The notes under the pieces: model-generated
Databases searched by the model: none
The model's input: the letters and a program-made list of their open reading frames with translations, nothing else
Told to the model about the DNA's origin: nothing
Shown: in pieces, positions 17,770 through 26,983 of the stretch
How the letters are laid out: the number at the start of each line of letters is the position of its first letter
Position numbering within the stretch: the stretch's first letter is position 1
Assembly (NCBI RefSeq): GCF_002949735.1
Contig: NZ_CP026681.1
Span: 7,284,501-7,348,500 of the forward strand
Length of the DNA: 64,000 nt
Origin: Nostoc sp. 'Peltigera membranacea cyanobiont' N6
GTDB taxonomy: Bacteria; Cyanobacteriota; Cyanobacteriia; Cyanobacteriales; Nostocaceae
Direction of reading: 5' to 3'
Made by a program: the position numbers and the translations under genes

Positions 17770-18165
17770 ATAATGTCTCCAGAATCAGAGGGTGTAGAGA
17801 TTTAGATGCGGAGAGGTCTGTAATACAAGTATATATAAAAACAAACTACACAGCCGAATTTAATCTTCTATGCATACTTTATCATAAATTGAAAACTTAT
17901 GTTCATAAGTAACATTATACTTATCTGTTGAGTTAAATATTCCGACAGTTGACGAAATTATTTTAAAATCAACCTACCAGCGATCGCACGAAATTTGAGG
18001 TAACAAAAAAATTCAATTACTGACTGATTTCTCTTCCAATAATACTAGTACTTTTTAAATTTTATTGGCTCAATATTTCGAGAGAGGGTAATTAAATAAA
18101 ACCAGTGCGATCGCTTGTAACGTAAAATTAGTTTTCATCCGGCTTTTGCTCACACCTTGACACCC
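17770..18165. other. Divergent promoter region for rbp and ilvA
   Basis: A/T-rich, with HIP1-like octamers at about 17989 and 18110. It must hold the promoters of both divergent genes; no operator could be assigned. Confidence 0.5.
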
Positions 18166-19677
18166 ATGTATTGCGACTACCTCATCCAAATCCTGACTGC
18201 CCGTGTATATGATGTTGCCCAGGAAACACCACTGGAGTATGCGCCAAATTTGTCTGCGCGGCTAAATAATCAACTCCTGTTGAAACGTGAGGATATGCAG
18301 TCAGTATTTTCCTTTAAACTGCGGGGTGCTTATAACAAGATGGTGCAACTACCACCAGATGTATTGGCGCAGGGTGTAATTGCAGCATCTGCGGGGAACC
18401 ACGCTCAAGGAGTTGCCCTTGCAGCTAATCGCTTGGGAACCAAAGCGATTATCGTCATGCCAGTAACCACACCCCAAGTCAAGGTAGACGCGGTGAGAAT
18501 GAGGGGCGGGGCGGTTGTGTTACATGGAAACACTTACGACGATGCTTATAGCTATGCCCGTGAATTAGAAGTGGAAAAAGGATTGACTTTTATTCATCCC
18601 TTTGACGATCCCCATGTAATTGCTGGACAGGGAACCATCGGTATGGAAATTTTACGGCAATATCAGCAACCCATCCATGCAATTTTTGTCGCAATTGGAG
18701 GAGGCGGTTTGATTTCTGGGATTGGGGCTTATGTGAAACGATTGCGTCCTGAAATCAAAATTATTGGCGTTGAACCTGTAGACGCTGATGCTATGTCTCA
18801 ATCGCTCAAAGCTGGACATCGGGTGCGCTTATCCCAAGTGGGGTTATTTGCTGATGGCGTGGCGGTGCGGGAAGTAGGTGAAGAAACCTTCCGTTTATGT
18901 CAGCAGTATGTAGATGAAATTATTTTGGTGGGTACAGACGATACTTGTGCTGCGATTAAAGACGTGTTTGAGGATACGCGATCCATTTTAGAACCAGCTG
19001 GTGCATTGGCGATCGCAGCTGCCAAAGCATACACAGAACGAGAACAAATCGAGGGACAAACCTTAATTGCTGTTGCTTGCGGTGCAAACATGAATTTCGA
19101 TCGCCTCCGCTTTGTGGCAGAACGGGCACAATTAGGCGAACGCCGCGAAGCCATCTTTGCAGTCACAATTCCTGAAGAACGGGGAAGTATTCGCCAGTTT
19201 TGTGAATGTATTGGCAACCGTAATCTTACTGAGTTTAATTATCGCATTGCTGATAAAAAAACAGCCCATATTTTTGTCGGCGTGCAAATTCAAAACCGTG
19301 CTGATGCTGCAAAGATGGTAGAAACCTTTGAAGCTCAAGGATTTGAAACCCTTGATTTAACAGATGACGAACTAACAAAATTACATCTGCGGCACATGGT
19401 GGGTGGGCACTCTCCTTTGGCTCACAATGAATTACTCTACCGTTTTGAGTTTCCCGAACGTCCTGGCGCATTGATGAAATTTGTGACTTCCATGAGTCCC
19501 GATTGGAATATTAGTCTTTTTCACTACCGCAACAATGGCGCAGACTACGGACGAATTGTTGTCGGTATCCAGGTTCCCCCCCACGAGATGGGAGAGTGGC
19601 AAGCTTTTCTCGATAACCTGGGCTATCGCTATTGGGATGAAAACAAGAATCCAGCATATAAGCTGTTTTTGGGATAG
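18166..19677 (+). CDS. ilvA: Threonine ammonia-lyase, biosynthetic
   Basis: PLP enzyme that converts threonine to 2-oxobutanoate, the first step of isoleucine synthesis. From the ATG at 18166 the protein has 503 aa. Lys51 in SVFSFKLRG forms the internal aldimine, the phosphate loop is IGGGGLISG, and catalytic domain residues 10-320 are followed by two ACT-like regulatory segments (about 325-410 and 420-503), the arrangement of the feedback-inhibited biosynthetic form. The frame opens at a TTG three codons earlier (18157); MYCDYLIQILTARVYD is the expected start of cyanobacterial IlvA. No ilv neighbours. Confidence 0.95.
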   Translation: MYCDYLIQILTARVYDVAQETPLEYAPNLSARLNNQLLLKREDMQSVFSFKLRGAYNKMVQLPPDVLAQGVIAASAGNHAQGVALAANRLGTKAIIVMPVTTPQVKVDAVRMRGGAVVLHGNTYDDAYSYARELEVEKGLTFIHPFDDPHVIAGQGTIGMEILRQYQQPIHAIFVAIGGGGLISGIGAYVKRLRPEIKIIGVEPVDADAMSQSLKAGHRVRLSQVGLFADGVAVREVGEETFRLCQQYVDEIILVGTDDTCAAIKDVFEDTRSILEPAGALAIAAAKAYTEREQIEGQTLIAVACGANMNFDRLRFVAERAQLGERREAIFAVTIPEERGSIRQFCECIGNRNLTEFNYRIADKKTAHIFVGVQIQNRADAAKMVETFEAQGFETLDLTDDELTKLHLRHMVGGHSPLAHNELLYRFEFPERPGALMKFVTSMSPDWNISLFHYRNNGADYGRIVVGIQVPPHEMGEWQAFLDNLGYRYWDENKNPAYKLFLG

Positions 19678-19748
19678 GTGGGTAGTGGGGAAGAGGCAGA
19701 GGGGCAGTATAACAATGTCCAATGCCCCATGCCCTATGACCAATTTAT

Positions 19749-20786
19749 TTAACGAGAACTACCCTTCAAGATCAGATTGGAGTCCAAAGTATAGAAGCCA
19801 ATTTGGTTAGGAACCCTAGAGAATCTACCTGTCCGATAGCCTCTAGATAGTTCATTCAGCACCTTATTTTTGATCTCTCTAATTTCCTGGGAATCTAGTT
19901 CTCCATAAATTCCGGCGATGACTTCAGCAACGCTGAAAACTTTACCTGGATTTTGTCGTAATAGAGAGGTGAGAGCATCAATTAAGAATTGACCCTCAAA
20001 GGCTTTGAGCATTGGTACTGTTTTTATCGGGGGTACGAAAGGCTTCTTATTTTTGTTTTTGATACTCCTAGAAGCACCATTGCGATTACTGGGGGCTACC
20101 AAACTTAAATCCAGAGTATAACAACCTGGCTCATCGGGAATAGTTACCCAATAATTCCTTTCTCTACCTTGGGTAAGGGAAGATTGAACCCTACCTTTAA
20201 CAACTTTGAAGAGATTGGCATCTAACTCTCCATAAAGCGATCGCACGATAAAATCGATATGACAGACAGTACCTATCTGCTCTTGCAATAGCTGTTTGAT
20301 GGCTTCCATTCGGGAGATCGCGTGATTATATTGGGGTAGCATGGGAATTTCCGCTACCTTCGTTGAACTATCGTTGTTCTCTGGCGCAATCTTTGCATCT
20401 GACGATGTGCTGGGAAGTTTTTTGTCTTTTGTATCAACAGCAGCAGAAAAGGAATTATCGATCTCAACCCGATCTAATGTGACTTCTGACTGTAGAGACT
20501 CTTCCAAGTTGATTTCGTGGATGTCATCAAGCGGTGATAAAAACCGCAGAGAGCCTTCTTGGGAAACATTTGAGATTTCATCAGCCGCCGTCAGTCTTGA
20601 TATCTGCTTATTGCTATCAGAATAAGACCAGTTAGACAACAACGCTTCTACATGATCGAGTTGCGATCGCGCCTGCACAAAGAGGCGTTCATACTCTTCT
20701 GTGAGGCGAGCATAATAGTCTCGTAATTCCAACAATGGTGAGAGAAAAGTGCCCGGAGGTGGTTCTAGTTGTCCATTTTGAGTCAT
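19749..20786 (-). CDS. Cyanobacterial protein with two related winged-helix-like domains
   Basis: A 345-aa protein without a recognised name. Residues 20-50 form a coiled-coil-like helix (LLELRDYYARLTEEYERLF), residues 55-160 are acidic and low in complexity, and two similar domains follow at about 165-235 and 265-345. Both contain a helix, then SLYGELD or GIYGELD, a basic helix (KGRVQSSLTQG / KNKVLNELSRG), and end CYTLDLSL or FYTLDSNL. This duplicated pattern resembles HARE-HTH/winged-helix modules, so DNA or protein binding is inferred. A zinc-finger gene lies just upstream (10 bp from its stop) on the same strand, suggesting an operon. Confidence 0.7.
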   Translation of the reverse strand: MTQNGQLEPPPGTFLSPLLELRDYYARLTEEYERLFVQARSQLDHVEALLSNWSYSDSNKQISRLTAADEISNVSQEGSLRFLSPLDDIHEINLEESLQSEVTLDRVEIDNSFSAAVDTKDKKLPSTSSDAKIAPENNDSSTKVAEIPMLPQYNHAISRMEAIKQLLQEQIGTVCHIDFIVRSLYGELDANLFKVVKGRVQSSLTQGRERNYWVTIPDEPGCYTLDLSLVAPSNRNGASRSIKNKNKKPFVPPIKTVPMLKAFEGQFLIDALTSLLRQNPGKVFSVAEVIAGIYGELDSQEIREIKNKVLNELSRGYRTGRFSRVPNQIGFYTLDSNLILKGSSR

Positions 20787-20796
20787 AAGGCTTTTA

Positions 20797-21042
20797 TCAA
20801 TTTAAATCGATGTCACTTTTGTAAAACATTGCTCTGGGTTTTGCTTTGTGAGATGTTGGCTGGGATTTCTTCGGCGGTTGGGGAGGCCGACATCTCTCAC
20901 AATATAAAGGTCGAGGGCCAAAAGTCTCACGCTTTGTCAGATCGTTACACTCTTTACAGACAAACTGGAAAACACGAGTATGAATCTGTCTTTTGTGCGC
21001 CCTGACAGTATATTCCCTAACATCAATGAATTTACTTGCCAT
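20797..21042 (-). CDS. Small CxxC zinc-finger-like protein
   Basis: An 81-aa basic protein, starting MASKFIDVREYTVRAHKR. A pair of CxxC motifs (VCKECN and YCERCRPP) 18 residues apart makes a zinc-ribbon-like knuckle, followed by a Pro/Lys-rich tail. The frame extends to 21105, but the extra 21 residues look untranslated and the ATG at 21042 is preferred. It is 10 bp upstream of the winged-helix-like gene and probably co-transcribed. A nucleic-acid role is inferred from charge and zinc ligands only. Confidence 0.65.
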   Translation of the reverse strand: MASKFIDVREYTVRAHKRQIHTRVFQFVCKECNDLTKRETFGPRPLYCERCRPPQPPKKSQPTSHKAKPRAMFYKSDIDLN

Positions 21043-21498
21043 AATCAGGATTGTGAATTGCCGTCGAATCAATGTCCTATCAATATAGCTATTCAAGCAA
21101 ATCAAAGTGCATCAGTGTGTGTTTATGTAGAAGTTTTATTCAAATCAGTGAATTTGACATCTAGCATAAAATCCAGATGAACAAATTGAGAGTTATCCCT
21201 TGACTATCCTTTCAGCATATAATCCGTGATGAGCAAGCACTAAGACTATTTCTTAGGCGCAGGCAATTTTCATCCTCCTCATCAGAGAAATTGCGGATGG
21301 GAAAGTACGGAATTATTTACAACTATTGATTAGCACATAGTATGTCTAACTGCCCATCATAAAATTACTACACTCCTCATGGTAGAAGGGTAATGCTTAA
21401 GAAAGCCATGATTTCTGCCTAAAAAACAACCGCCTCCTAAAAACAGGAAGCGGTGGGCGATCGCTAATCAAAGTATGATTCCAGTAAGTTTTCTCGCT
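21043..21498. other. Spacer with the tonB terminator, no gene seen
   Basis: The frame on the plus strand at 20980-21180 is low in complexity and overlaps the zinc-finger gene. Apart from the terminator nothing was recognised. Confidence 0.5.
21421..21453 (-). terminator. Intrinsic terminator of tonB
   Basis: On the minus strand ACCGCTTCCT and AGGAGGCGGT form a 10-bp stem (one mismatch) with a T-rich loop, followed by TTGTTTTTT. It is 45 bp past the tonB stop. Confidence 0.85.
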
Positions 21499-23028
21499 CT
21501 ACTGCTGACTAGGAGCAGTAGATGGAGCAGCAGGTTGCGATTGAGGTTGTTGGCGTAAACGGCGCAAAGAGTCCCGTAACTTGTTCTGGCTAGTGTTGTT
21601 ATCTCTTCGCCGCCGCTGATTTGTAGTTGGTTGTGGCTTTGGTGATGAATCGGTAGCCGTTTGCTCGCGCCGGATGCGGCGTAAAGACTCTCTAGCGCTT
21701 CCTTGAGTGCGAGTTGTACTAGAGCTTGGAGCAGAATTTTCCCCTCTTTGAGGTTCCAACCGTCTACTTAATCCAGATATTGCCGGTTTTGTGGCTCTAG
21801 CTTCGGCTGGTTTTGTAGCTGTAGCTTCATTAGATGAAGGTGCCAACTCTCTGCGCCTACGTCTTGGATTTTCTGGTGTGGAGTTTGCAGCCGTTGTCTG
21901 CTGGGTTCTCTCTTGTGCTTGTCTTTCTGCTTGCCGTTCTTGAACTTGGCGCGATCGCCTCGAACCCTTTATTGCAAATTCAGTGGCGATCGAGACTCCT
22001 TGTCTGCCTCCTTCTACGGGTTTTAATTTCCACTCACGCGCTTGTCTGGCGGTTTCTTCATCTAAGTCGCGGTTTCCACTAGAACGGGCAATCCGCACAT
22101 TAGTCACATTGCCTTGGGCATCAGTATCGACAGCTACTTCTACTCTCCCTTCAACACCTCGCCGTCTTGCTGCCTCTGGATACTTAGCATTACATTCGCG
22201 GCAGGCTGCACGACCATTACCATTACCTGAAGTGTTAATTTTTGGAGGTGTTGGCGCTATTGGCGCTGTTGCTACTGGCGGACGTTTTTCTGTTTGGTTG
22301 CCAATTCCATTACCAGTGCCACTGCCAATGCCACTGCCAATGCCAGTCCCAGTACCACTGCCAGTACCACTGCCGATGCCAGTCCCAGTACCACTACCAA
22401 TGCCGCCGCCAGTACCAGTCCCAGTTCCTCCACCAGTGCCAGTACCACTGCTTGTACCTACAGCAATACCACTACCTGAACCTAAACCAACACCAGAGCC
22501 GCCACCGCCACCACCACCTTGAGGAGCAACAGTTGTCACAGGGACTGCTGGCTTGGGAGCAATTTCCCTGTTAGCTGGCTGTGGATTTTGAATAGTTTGT
22601 TGTGGTTGTTGAACTGGCTGTGGATTTTGAATAGTTTGTTGTGGTTGTTGAACTGGCTGTGAATTTTGAATAGTTTGTTTTGGTTGTTGTTGAATTGGCT
22701 CAATTTTTGGTCTTTCAATAAATTCTTGTACTGGTTTTTGTACTTGTGGAGCTTCTATAGACTGTTTTTGAACAACTTCGGGTTCTTTCTTGGGTTCTTC
22801 TGGAATTTTTTCAAGTGGTTTTTCTGGTTCCGCAGTCGGAGAATCGACGATCGCTAACTCTATCGCTTCATTTTCTTCTTTAGGTACTCTCGTCAAATAA
22901 TTACTTATGCCTGATGACAGTACGCCGATATGCAGCGCCAGTGAACCGATCAGACTGTAAGTCAGAAAAGACTTGAGAGCCTCAACTTCTTTGGAACGTT
23001 GCTCGACAGTAATGCCAGAAAAGCTCAT
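21499..23028 (-). CDS. tonB: TonB energy transducer with long C-terminal extension
   Basis: A 509-aa TonB family protein that couples the ExbB/ExbD proton channel to outer-membrane receptors. Residues 22-45 are the membrane anchor. Residues 60-160 are Pro/Glu/Gln-rich with three near-identical copies of QPVQQPQQTIQNP, residues 171-245 are a Gly/Ser/Thr repeat (GTGTGIGSG) and residues 275-355 the TonB C-terminal domain (YPEAARRRGVEGRVEV, then LDEETARQAREWKLKP). A CRECN motif lies just before it. Unusually the protein continues for 154 residues of Arg/Gln/Ser-rich sequence after the domain that normally ends the protein. It is divergent from exbB-exbD across 342 bp. Confidence 0.92.
   Translation of the reverse strand: MSFSGITVEQRSKEVEALKSFLTYSLIGSLALHIGVLSSGISNYLTRVPKEENEAIELAIVDSPTAEPEKPLEKIPEEPKKEPEVVQKQSIEAPQVQKPVQEFIERPKIEPIQQQPKQTIQNSQPVQQPQQTIQNPQPVQQPQQTIQNPQPANREIAPKPAVPVTTVAPQGGGGGGGSGVGLGSGSGIAVGTSSGTGTGGGTGTGTGGGIGSGTGTGIGSGTGSGTGTGIGSGIGSGTGNGIGNQTEKRPPVATAPIAPTPPKINTSGNGNGRAACRECNAKYPEAARRRGVEGRVEVAVDTDAQGNVTNVRIARSSGNRDLDEETARQAREWKLKPVEGGRQGVSIATEFAIKGSRRSRQVQERQAERQAQERTQQTTAANSTPENPRRRRRELAPSSNEATATKPAEARATKPAISGLSRRLEPQRGENSAPSSSTTRTQGSARESLRRIRREQTATDSSPKPQPTTNQRRRRDNNTSQNKLRDSLRRLRQQPQSQPAAPSTAPSQQ
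22300..22515. repeat. Hexamer-based coding repeat (Gly linker) in tonB
   Basis: Variants of GCCACTGCCA and GCCAGTACCA-type hexamers on the plus strand encode the Gly-Thr/Gly-Ile/Gly-Ser linker of TonB. Length polymorphism between strains is expected from such an array but is inference. Confidence 0.7.
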
Positions 23029-23370
23029 AGCTATTGCTACCTATTCTCACTAATTTAGATATCTTAGAATGCAAGGTTACAAATATCAAGTCAAAAATTA
23101 AAATTATTTTGGATAGAGTTACCGAACCCCGAATTAGCAAAAACATCTTTTTGAACCACCATTATCATGATTTTTGGACAAAATTAATTTTTGTTTCAAT
23201 CAAATTAAATTAATTTATATAAGACAAACAAATAATTAAATAAAAATCATGACCATGATATTTGAAAAAATTATCATTATATTTTATATTTTATTGAGAA
23301 AAAGTTTCAGCCTTGAGCTAGATTCTGGTAGTCTGATTTTGTATTGTGGATGAAGTTATAGAGGCACTAC
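23029..23370. promoter_or_regulatory. Divergent tonB / exbBD promoter region with Fur-like sites
   Basis: Very A/T-rich. The sequences ATTATCATGAT (about 23159-23170) and AATTATCATTATATTTTATA (about 23270-23289) resemble tandem NATWAT half-sites of the Fur box. TonB systems are classically Fur- and iron-regulated, so Fur control of both directions is a reasonable inference. An AGAGG ribosome-binding site precedes the exbB ATG at 23371. Background A/T content makes chance matches likely. Confidence 0.4.
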
Positions 23371-24024
23371 ATGGGAATTCATAATTTGTTTGCAGCAGGC
23401 GGTGTGGTCATGTGGCCCTTGTTGGTGTTTTCGGTATTGGCAGTGGCATTGATGATTGAGCGTGTTAGATTTTGGGTAAGGGTAAATCAGCGTCAAAGCC
23501 GTGTGGTGCGGGATGTTTTGAATCTCTACCGACTCGATAATGTTGTCGGTGCAATGGATAAACTTCAGAAAAACGCAGATTTACCACTAGCACGGATTTT
23601 TCTTGCCGCTTTGGAATTGGAAGAGCCAAATCCAGAGGAATTTCGTTTGGCATTAGAAAGCGAAGCTCAGGCTGAAATCCCTGTACTCAAACGCTTCCAA
23701 AACATTTTTGAGACAATTATTGGACTAGCACCATTGTTAGGTCTTCTCGGCACTGTGTTAGGATTGATAGCTTCCTTTGCCTCCCTAAACCTTGGTGATG
23801 TGGGAGGTACTAAAACAACTGGTGTTACATCTGGGATTAGTGAAGCTTTGGTTTCAACTGCATCAGGATTGATAGTTGCGATCTTTACACTCTTGTTTGC
23901 CAATACCTTTCGGGGACTGTACCAACGGCAAATTGCACTAATTCAAGAGTATGGGGGACAGCTAGAATTACTCTACCGCCGTCGTTATGAACGAGGAGAA
24001 AAAACGTATGCGTCTACAAGATGA
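23371..24024 (+). CDS. exbB: ExbB proton-channel subunit
   Basis: A 217-aa MotA/TolQ/ExbB family protein with three transmembrane helices (about residues 10-32, 110-135 and 155-178). The conserved segment is LGLLGTVLGLIASF followed by ISEALVSTASGLIVAI, which lines the proton path. With ExbD it powers TonB in the plasma membrane. AGAGG lies 7 bp before the ATG. Its last codons overlap exbD by 17 bp, which indicates translational coupling. Divergent from tonB. Confidence 0.94.
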   Translation: MGIHNLFAAGGVVMWPLLVFSVLAVALMIERVRFWVRVNQRQSRVVRDVLNLYRLDNVVGAMDKLQKNADLPLARIFLAALELEEPNPEEFRLALESEAQAEIPVLKRFQNIFETIIGLAPLLGLLGTVLGLIASFASLNLGDVGGTKTTGVTSGISEALVSTASGLIVAIFTLLFANTFRGLYQRQIALIQEYGGQLELLYRRRYERGEKTYASTR

Positions 24025-24409
24025 GCCAGAACTTCCGTTACAGATCAACATCGTGCCGATGATTGATGTGATTTTTGCGATTTTGACATTTTTTATCATG
24101 TCAACTCTGTTCTTAACCCGCTCAGAAGGTTTACCAGTAAATTTACCGAAGGCCAGCACAGCGAAACAACAGCAAGTTCCCACTAAAATTACCATTACGG
24201 TAGATGACAAAGAACAGATAAGTCTGAACCGTAAACCAATTGCAGTTGATGATGTGACAGAGCAAATACGTGCTTTAGTTGGTTCTAATCCAAACGTGTT
24301 GGTGATTATTAATGCTGATGAGAAAGTTGATTATGGGCGGGTAGTAGCGGTGATGGATCGGGTTCGTAAAGTTGAAGGGGCAAAGTTAGCGATCGCTACC
24401 CAAAAATAA
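24008..24409 (+). CDS. exbD: ExbD proton-channel subunit
   Basis: About 133 aa, with one transmembrane helix (about residues 16-36) and a periplasmic domain. INIVPMIDVIFAIL carries the essential Asp of ExbD/TolR at the helix start. The frame opens at 23987, but the internal ATG at 24008 (MRLQDEPELPLQ) is preceded by GAGGAG at the right distance and is chosen. Overlap with exbB supports a stoichiometric two-gene operon. Confidence 0.93.
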   Translation: MRLQDEPELPLQINIVPMIDVIFAILTFFIMSTLFLTRSEGLPVNLPKASTAKQQQVPTKITITVDDKEQISLNRKPIAVDDVTEQIRALVGSNPNVLVIINADEKVDYGRVVAVMDRVRKVEGAKLAIATQK

Positions 24410-24497
24410 AAAGTAGAAATATTTTACATCAGAAGTTCAGAGAGTCAGGAAAATTCTATATTCTGACTCCTAACTCCTTTTTATCTCATGACTACTA

Positions 24498-25262
24498 TCA
24501 GCTACGCTTACGCATCTGCAATTCTTGAGATATAAGTTTAAATAATAATTCTTGGTGGGAATGGATAAAAAAGTGGTCGCCGTTGAACTCATGTAATGAG
24601 AAAGCAGCGATTGTCTGTTCTCGCCATCCTTGCAAAGCTTCATGACTAACGTCTTGGTCTTGCAAACCACCAAAAGCAGTAATAGGACACTCCAGTGGCT
24701 GTTTTTGAGTGTAAATATAAGTTTCTAGAACTGCAAAGTCTGCCCGCAAAATCGGGAGAAATATCTGCATAAGTTCCTCGCTTTCTAACACTGCTTTGGG
24801 TGTACCGTTGAGGCTGCGTAGCTCCTTCTGCAAATCAGCGTCTGATAAGATGTGCAGGGGTGGTTTTATGGGTGGCAATTGCGGAGCGCGACGAGCAGAG
24901 ATGAAGAGGTGAAAGGGAGCAAGACTATACTGAGAGCGAAGTAGACGGGTTAACTCAAAGCTAACTAATCCGCCCATACTGTGACCGAAGAAGGCGAATG
25001 GTTTGTCTAAGTATGGTAACAGAACTGGAGCGATCGCTTCCACAAGAGGTTCTAATCGCGTCAAAGGTGCTGACTGTATCTGTCTTCCCCGTCCCGGATA
25101 TTCCACAGCGCAGACTTCGACATTACTGGGTAGATTATTAGGCCAAGTGCGAAAAATTGCCGCGTTACCACCAGCGTAAGGGAAGCAAAATAAACGCAAG
25201 TTTGCTTGAGGATTTGGTTGGGGACAGATAACCCAGGAATTGAAGCTTGGTGTAGTTGTCAT
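24498..25262 (-). CDS. Type II thioesterase (GrsT/TEII-like)
   Basis: About 254 aa, alpha/beta-hydrolase fold. FPYAGGNAAIFRTW at the N-terminus, the nucleophile elbow GHSMGG with Ser95, the acid in GGLQDQDVS and the catalytic His in NGDHFFIH match type II thioesterases, which remove wrong acyl groups from NRPS and PKS carrier proteins. No NRPS, PKS or carrier-protein gene lies in the window, so it is an orphan here or serves a distant cluster. The frame extends nine codons upstream; MTTTPSFNSWVICP at 25262 is the usual family start. It converges with exbD. Confidence 0.9.
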   Translation of the reverse strand: MTTTPSFNSWVICPQPNPQANLRLFCFPYAGGNAAIFRTWPNNLPSNVEVCAVEYPGRGRQIQSAPLTRLEPLVEAIAPVLLPYLDKPFAFFGHSMGGLVSFELTRLLRSQYSLAPFHLFISARRAPQLPPIKPPLHILSDADLQKELRSLNGTPKAVLESEELMQIFLPILRADFAVLETYIYTQKQPLECPITAFGGLQDQDVSHEALQGWREQTIAAFSLHEFNGDHFFIHSHQELLFKLISQELQMRKRS

Positions 25263-25328
25263 AATAGAGCTTTGAGTTGGATAATACAACCTTGCATTAA
25301 TTTTTAAACATATTCACTGAATAATCTT

Positions 25329-26983
25329 ATGACAGGAATAGAATCTTTAGCCGCACAAGCCGTTAGCGGTTTAGCAGTTCCGATTTTCCAAATCCTTTGG
25401 GGAGGTGGCGGTAAGGTTCTAAAAATATTTGGTAAAACCCTGGACGAAAACACTAGGGAGATAATTTTTGCGGCATCAAAGCAACCTACCGTTATTTACT
25501 AGAGTGAACGGCATGGCATTCTCAAAGTATTAGGAATGCGCGATCCTGTAAAGTTGGAATCGATAAAAATCGTTTTATTTCCTCCTGTCGCACGGCGGCT
25601 TATCGCAGCAGTTTTCGCCGCTTTAGCGATGTGGGAATGGCAGATTTTGACGATGAGCAAATTCAGCAATTTATTGATAACTGGTTTCATTGTGAAGCAG
25701 ACAAACAAGCAAAGACAGGCGAGAAATGCTGGGAATTACTGCAAAAACCAGAACATGAAGCTGCAAAAGAGTTGGCGCACACACCTTTATTGCTGACATT
25801 TATATGTTTAGTTTATGACCGTTCCCAAAACTTTCCAGATAATCGCAGCGTTCTTTACCGGAAGGCACTACGGATATTGCTAGAAGAGTGGGCATCAGAA
25901 AAACGAATTCTCAGAGATGAGATTTATCAAGGACTGCATACAGAATTAGAAGAGTTATTACTATCAGAGATTGCTTATACAGGTTTTGAATCTGACAGGC
26001 TATTCTTTTCACAGCGCGATATAGTTGGGCAAATTAAAACATTTTTAGCAAGCAATCTGAATGCACCTCAGCATTTAGATGGGGAATCAGTGCTGAATGC
26101 GATCGCAATTCAACAAGGAATTTTGGTAGAACGAGCCGAGGATGTCTTTTCCTTCTCTCATCTAACGCTACAGGAATATTTAACAGCACAATATATTGAT
26201 GACCATCGTCAAATTGAGAAATTAGTTACTGAACACCTGACAGGTAAACGCTGGAAAGAGGTATTTTTGTTAGTAGCTGGGTTAATGCGCGGTGGTGCAG
26301 ATGGTTTGCTGCTGCTGATGGAAAAGGAAGCGCAAAAGTATATTAACACTCCGAAGTTACAAGCTTTATTAAACTGGGCAGAACAGGTAACAGCTGGATC
26401 GCCAGGGGATTTTAAACCTGTGGGTAAACGTGCAGTTGCGATCGCCATCGCCATCGCCATCGCCAACGCCAACGCCAACGCCAACGCCAACGCCAACGCC
26501 AACGCCTACGCCAACGCCTACGCCAAAGCCAAAGCCATCACCAACGCCAACGCCATCGCCAACGCCATCGCCAACGCCATCGCCAACGCCAACGCCAACG
26601 CCTACGCCAACGCCTACGCCTACGCCAACGCCTACGCCTACGCTGAAGCTATCAACTACTCTCGTAAACTGGAAAAACTAAAAATCTTCAATGACATCAA
26701 CTTTACTGTGCTAATTGCTCGACTAGAAGCATTAAGAGCTAAAGTTCCCAACGATCAACAGCCAACGGAAGTGCGTCTGGCATTTGCTAAACATCTGCAA
26801 AAAACCTTACTCAATGCTTTCAATCTCACCCAAGAAATGATCGATTTATCTGAGGAAGAAGCCAAAGCACTCGGCGATTATCTCTATGCAAATCACCTCA
26901 TCATCCAGTGCAAACAAGCAGCAGTGCGGGTGTCGCCCCAAACCTGGGAAGCGATTGAGGCGCGGATGTTGTTGGTTCTATAG
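25329..26983 (+). pseudogene. NACHT/STAND NTPase gene, stop codon plus deleted NTPase core
   Basis: The ATG at 25329 opens MTGIESLAAQAVSGLAVPIF, a typical start of cyanobacterial NACHT proteins. An in-frame TAG follows at 25500, after VIY, yet the same frame continues with ERHGILKVLGMRDPVKLESI. At about 25562 the frame jumps by two bases to NRFISSCRTAAYRSS and then RFSDVGMADFDDEQIQQFI, which is the late part of a NACHT domain. The P-loop and Walker B regions that should lie between are absent, so the NTPase core was deleted with the junction inside GAATCGATAAAAATC. From 25631 a 450-codon frame stays open, including winged-helix-like and C-terminal parts, interrupted by an Ala-Asn-rich hexamer array. 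The end is a TAG made by a repeat. NACHT proteins act in signalling and defence; this copy cannot hydrolyse NTP. Confidence 0.8.
26440..26643 (+). repeat. Hexanucleotide array (GCCAAC/GCCATC/GCCTAC) inside the NACHT remnant
   Basis: About 33 hexamers starting from a HIP1-like GCGATCGCC. Units GCCATC, GCCAAC and GCCTAC alternate in blocks and encode alternating Ala with Ile, Asn or Tyr. The frame is preserved throughout, and the opposite strand and another frame also stay open, giving Pro-Thr-type artefact peptides. Confidence 0.92.

Noticed and set aside
22242..22574. Pro/Ser and Cys/Gln-rich frames opposite tonB
   Set aside because: Shadows of the TonB glycine linker, whose own strand has domain support.
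26430..26681. Pro-Thr repeat peptide over the hexamer array
   Set aside because: Other frame of the NACHT array; starts and ends with the repeat.
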